DNA from: Actinomycetota bacterium
GTDB lineage: Bacteria > Actinomycetota > Acidimicrobiia > Spongiisociales > UBA5794
Length of the DNA: 5,312 nt
Reading direction: 5' to 3'
Assembly (NCBI GenBank): GCA_003648875.1
Contig: QMQC01000154.1
Coordinates: 1-5,312 of the forward strand
The notes beneath the pieces are model-generated. The model ran no database searches. It was not told where the DNA came from and saw nothing but the letters and a program-made list of their open reading frames with translations. Positions 4,449 through 5,312 of the stretch are shown piece after piece. Both the position numbers and the translations under genes were made by a program. Every line of letters begins with the position of its first letter. Position 1 is the first letter of the stretch.

Positions 4449-5312
4449 CTATTGTCCTCTCGTGAAAGGCTTGGTCAACGCTGCAGGCGCTCGGAAGCGT
4501 CGTGCAACGAATGCCAACGCGAGAATCGTAATGATGGCGGGTGCCATCGCTGCCAGATTGGAGAGATCCCTCGGGATGATCTCCAACGTCTTCAGCTCCA
4601 AAACCAGTGCGTTTACGAACCCGAAGAGAAGGGCGCCCAGCATGATACCGACCGGTCTGAACGCCCCGAAGTAGACGAGCGCAATGGCGATGAAGCCAGC
4701 GCCGTTGGTCAGGTTCTGCTGGAAGATGCCAAGCGAGATGGCCAGGACGCCACCGGCAATCCCTGCGAGGGTCCCACCGATCATCTGAGTTGCATACCGC
4801 ACCCGCGAGACACTGACGCCAAGTGTGTCAGCAGCTTCGGGGTATTCACCAACGGCGCGAATGTTCATTCCGAAAGTTGTTCGATTGATGACGAAAGTAC
4901 TGACGGGGATGGCGGCGAACGCCAGATAGATGACCAAGCTGTGCTGGAAGAGCATCTCCCCCACATATGGGATGTCCGCGAGAATCGGGACACTGACCTT
5001 GGGAAAGGTGTCAATCGGAATGGGTGTACCGACGAGCTTCTGGAACAACAGGTCGCTCATACCCAACCCGAACAAGTAGATACCAATACCGCTGATGCCC
5101 TGCTCGGCTTTCAGCGTGACGGCAATCAGGGCCGAAGAAAGGCCGAGAACGAGGCCGATGATCGCGCTTGCAATGAGTCCGAACCACACATTGCCTGTCT
5201 TGAGCACCGCGTAGTAGCCAGCGAATGCTCCGAGCAACATGATCCCGTCCACGCCGAGGTTGAGCACGCCGCTGCGTTGACCGAAGGTCTCTCCGAGCGA
5301 TGCGAGCAGAAG
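4449..5312 (-). CDS. ABC importer inner-membrane permease (NupQ/BPD_transp_2-like), 5' partial
   Basis: 287 residues are visible and the gene continues past the right edge. A GTG at 5267 is not the start: the frame stays open upstream and encodes LLLASLGETFGQRSG, the family's usual segment before VLNLGVDGIMLLGAFAG. About 8 hydrophobic segments are visible. The cytoplasmic coupling region has the family pattern FGMNIRAVGEYPEAADTLG followed by VSVSRVRY (visible residues about 147-173), which should contact the ATPase. It is followed by a glycine-rich membrane segment (GGTLAGIAGGVLAISLG) and GFIAIALVYFGAFRP (206-220). The match is to the NupQ-type permease, which usually pairs with a NupP-type permease, expected just upstream outside the window. 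Here the permease precedes the binding protein, unlike the Bacillus yufNOPQ order where the lipoprotein comes first. Confidence 0.9.
   Translation of the reverse strand, partial: LLLASLGETFGQRSGVLNLGVDGIMLLGAFAGYYAVLKTGNVWFGLIASAIIGLVLGLSSALIAVTLKAEQGISGIGIYLFGLGMSDLLFQKLVGTPIPIDTFPKVSVPILADIPYVGEMLFQHSLVIYLAFAAIPVSTFVINRTTFGMNIRAVGEYPEAADTLGVSVSRVRYATQMIGGTLAGIAGGVLAISLGIFQQNLTNGAGFIAIALVYFGAFRPVGIMLGALLFGFVNALVLELKTLEIIPRDLSNLAAMAPAIITILALAFVARRFRAPAALTKPFTRGQ

Noticed and set aside
5265..5267. GTG as start of the permease
   Set aside because: The frame continues open to the window edge and encodes the conserved LGE..GQRSG segment that precedes VLNLGVDG in this family.

Overview
The window looks like chromosomal DNA from a moderately high-GC actinobacterium. 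A member of Acidimicrobiia or a related lineage is my guess, with low confidence. The hints are the alternative starts (GTG, TTG), ATGA-type start/stop overlaps, a lipoprotein leader ending in an alanine-rich lipobox followed by a Ser/Asp/Gly linker, and a promoter candidate with a TAnnnT -10. I see no mobile element, tRNA, rRNA or CRISPR array.

Left part, + strand. The window opens inside a fold-type II PLP enzyme of the cysteine synthase / cystathionine beta-synthase superfamily (1-851), which has a long C-terminal extension. An 88-base gap follows. It holds four degenerate tandem heptamers (871-898) and a perfect 17-base palindrome (931-947) that coincides with a good -35 hexamer. Next come three short genes joined by two ATGA overlaps: an unrecognised small protein (940-1101, start uncertain), an MTH1187/YkoF-like thiamine-binding-domain protein (1098-1340), and a small regulator with a C-terminal YheO/DauR-like helix-turn-helix (1337-1702). 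I read these three as a compact ligand-sensing and regulatory cassette that may control itself through the palindrome.

Middle. The + strand cassette converges on a - strand operon. The 108 bases between them hold a large imperfect inverted repeat (1695-1759), probably a bidirectional terminator.

Right part, - strand. In transcription order this is a NupQ-like inner-membrane permease (cut by the right edge, 5312-4449), a BmpA/PnrA-family lipoprotein (4414-3443, TTG start) and a double-domain ABC ATPase (3385-1811). Together they are three parts of a YufNOPQ/NupNOPQ-type ABC importer. Characterised relatives carry nucleosides, but the substrate here cannot be read from the sequence. The second permease (NupP-like) and the operon promoter are expected beyond 5312. 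A perfect 13-bp hairpin with a GNRA-type loop separates the lipoprotein and ATPase genes, and probably sets different expression of the two. The ATPase has an apparent duplication of a helix in its second nucleotide-binding domain.

No gene-free stretch exceeds 300 bases.
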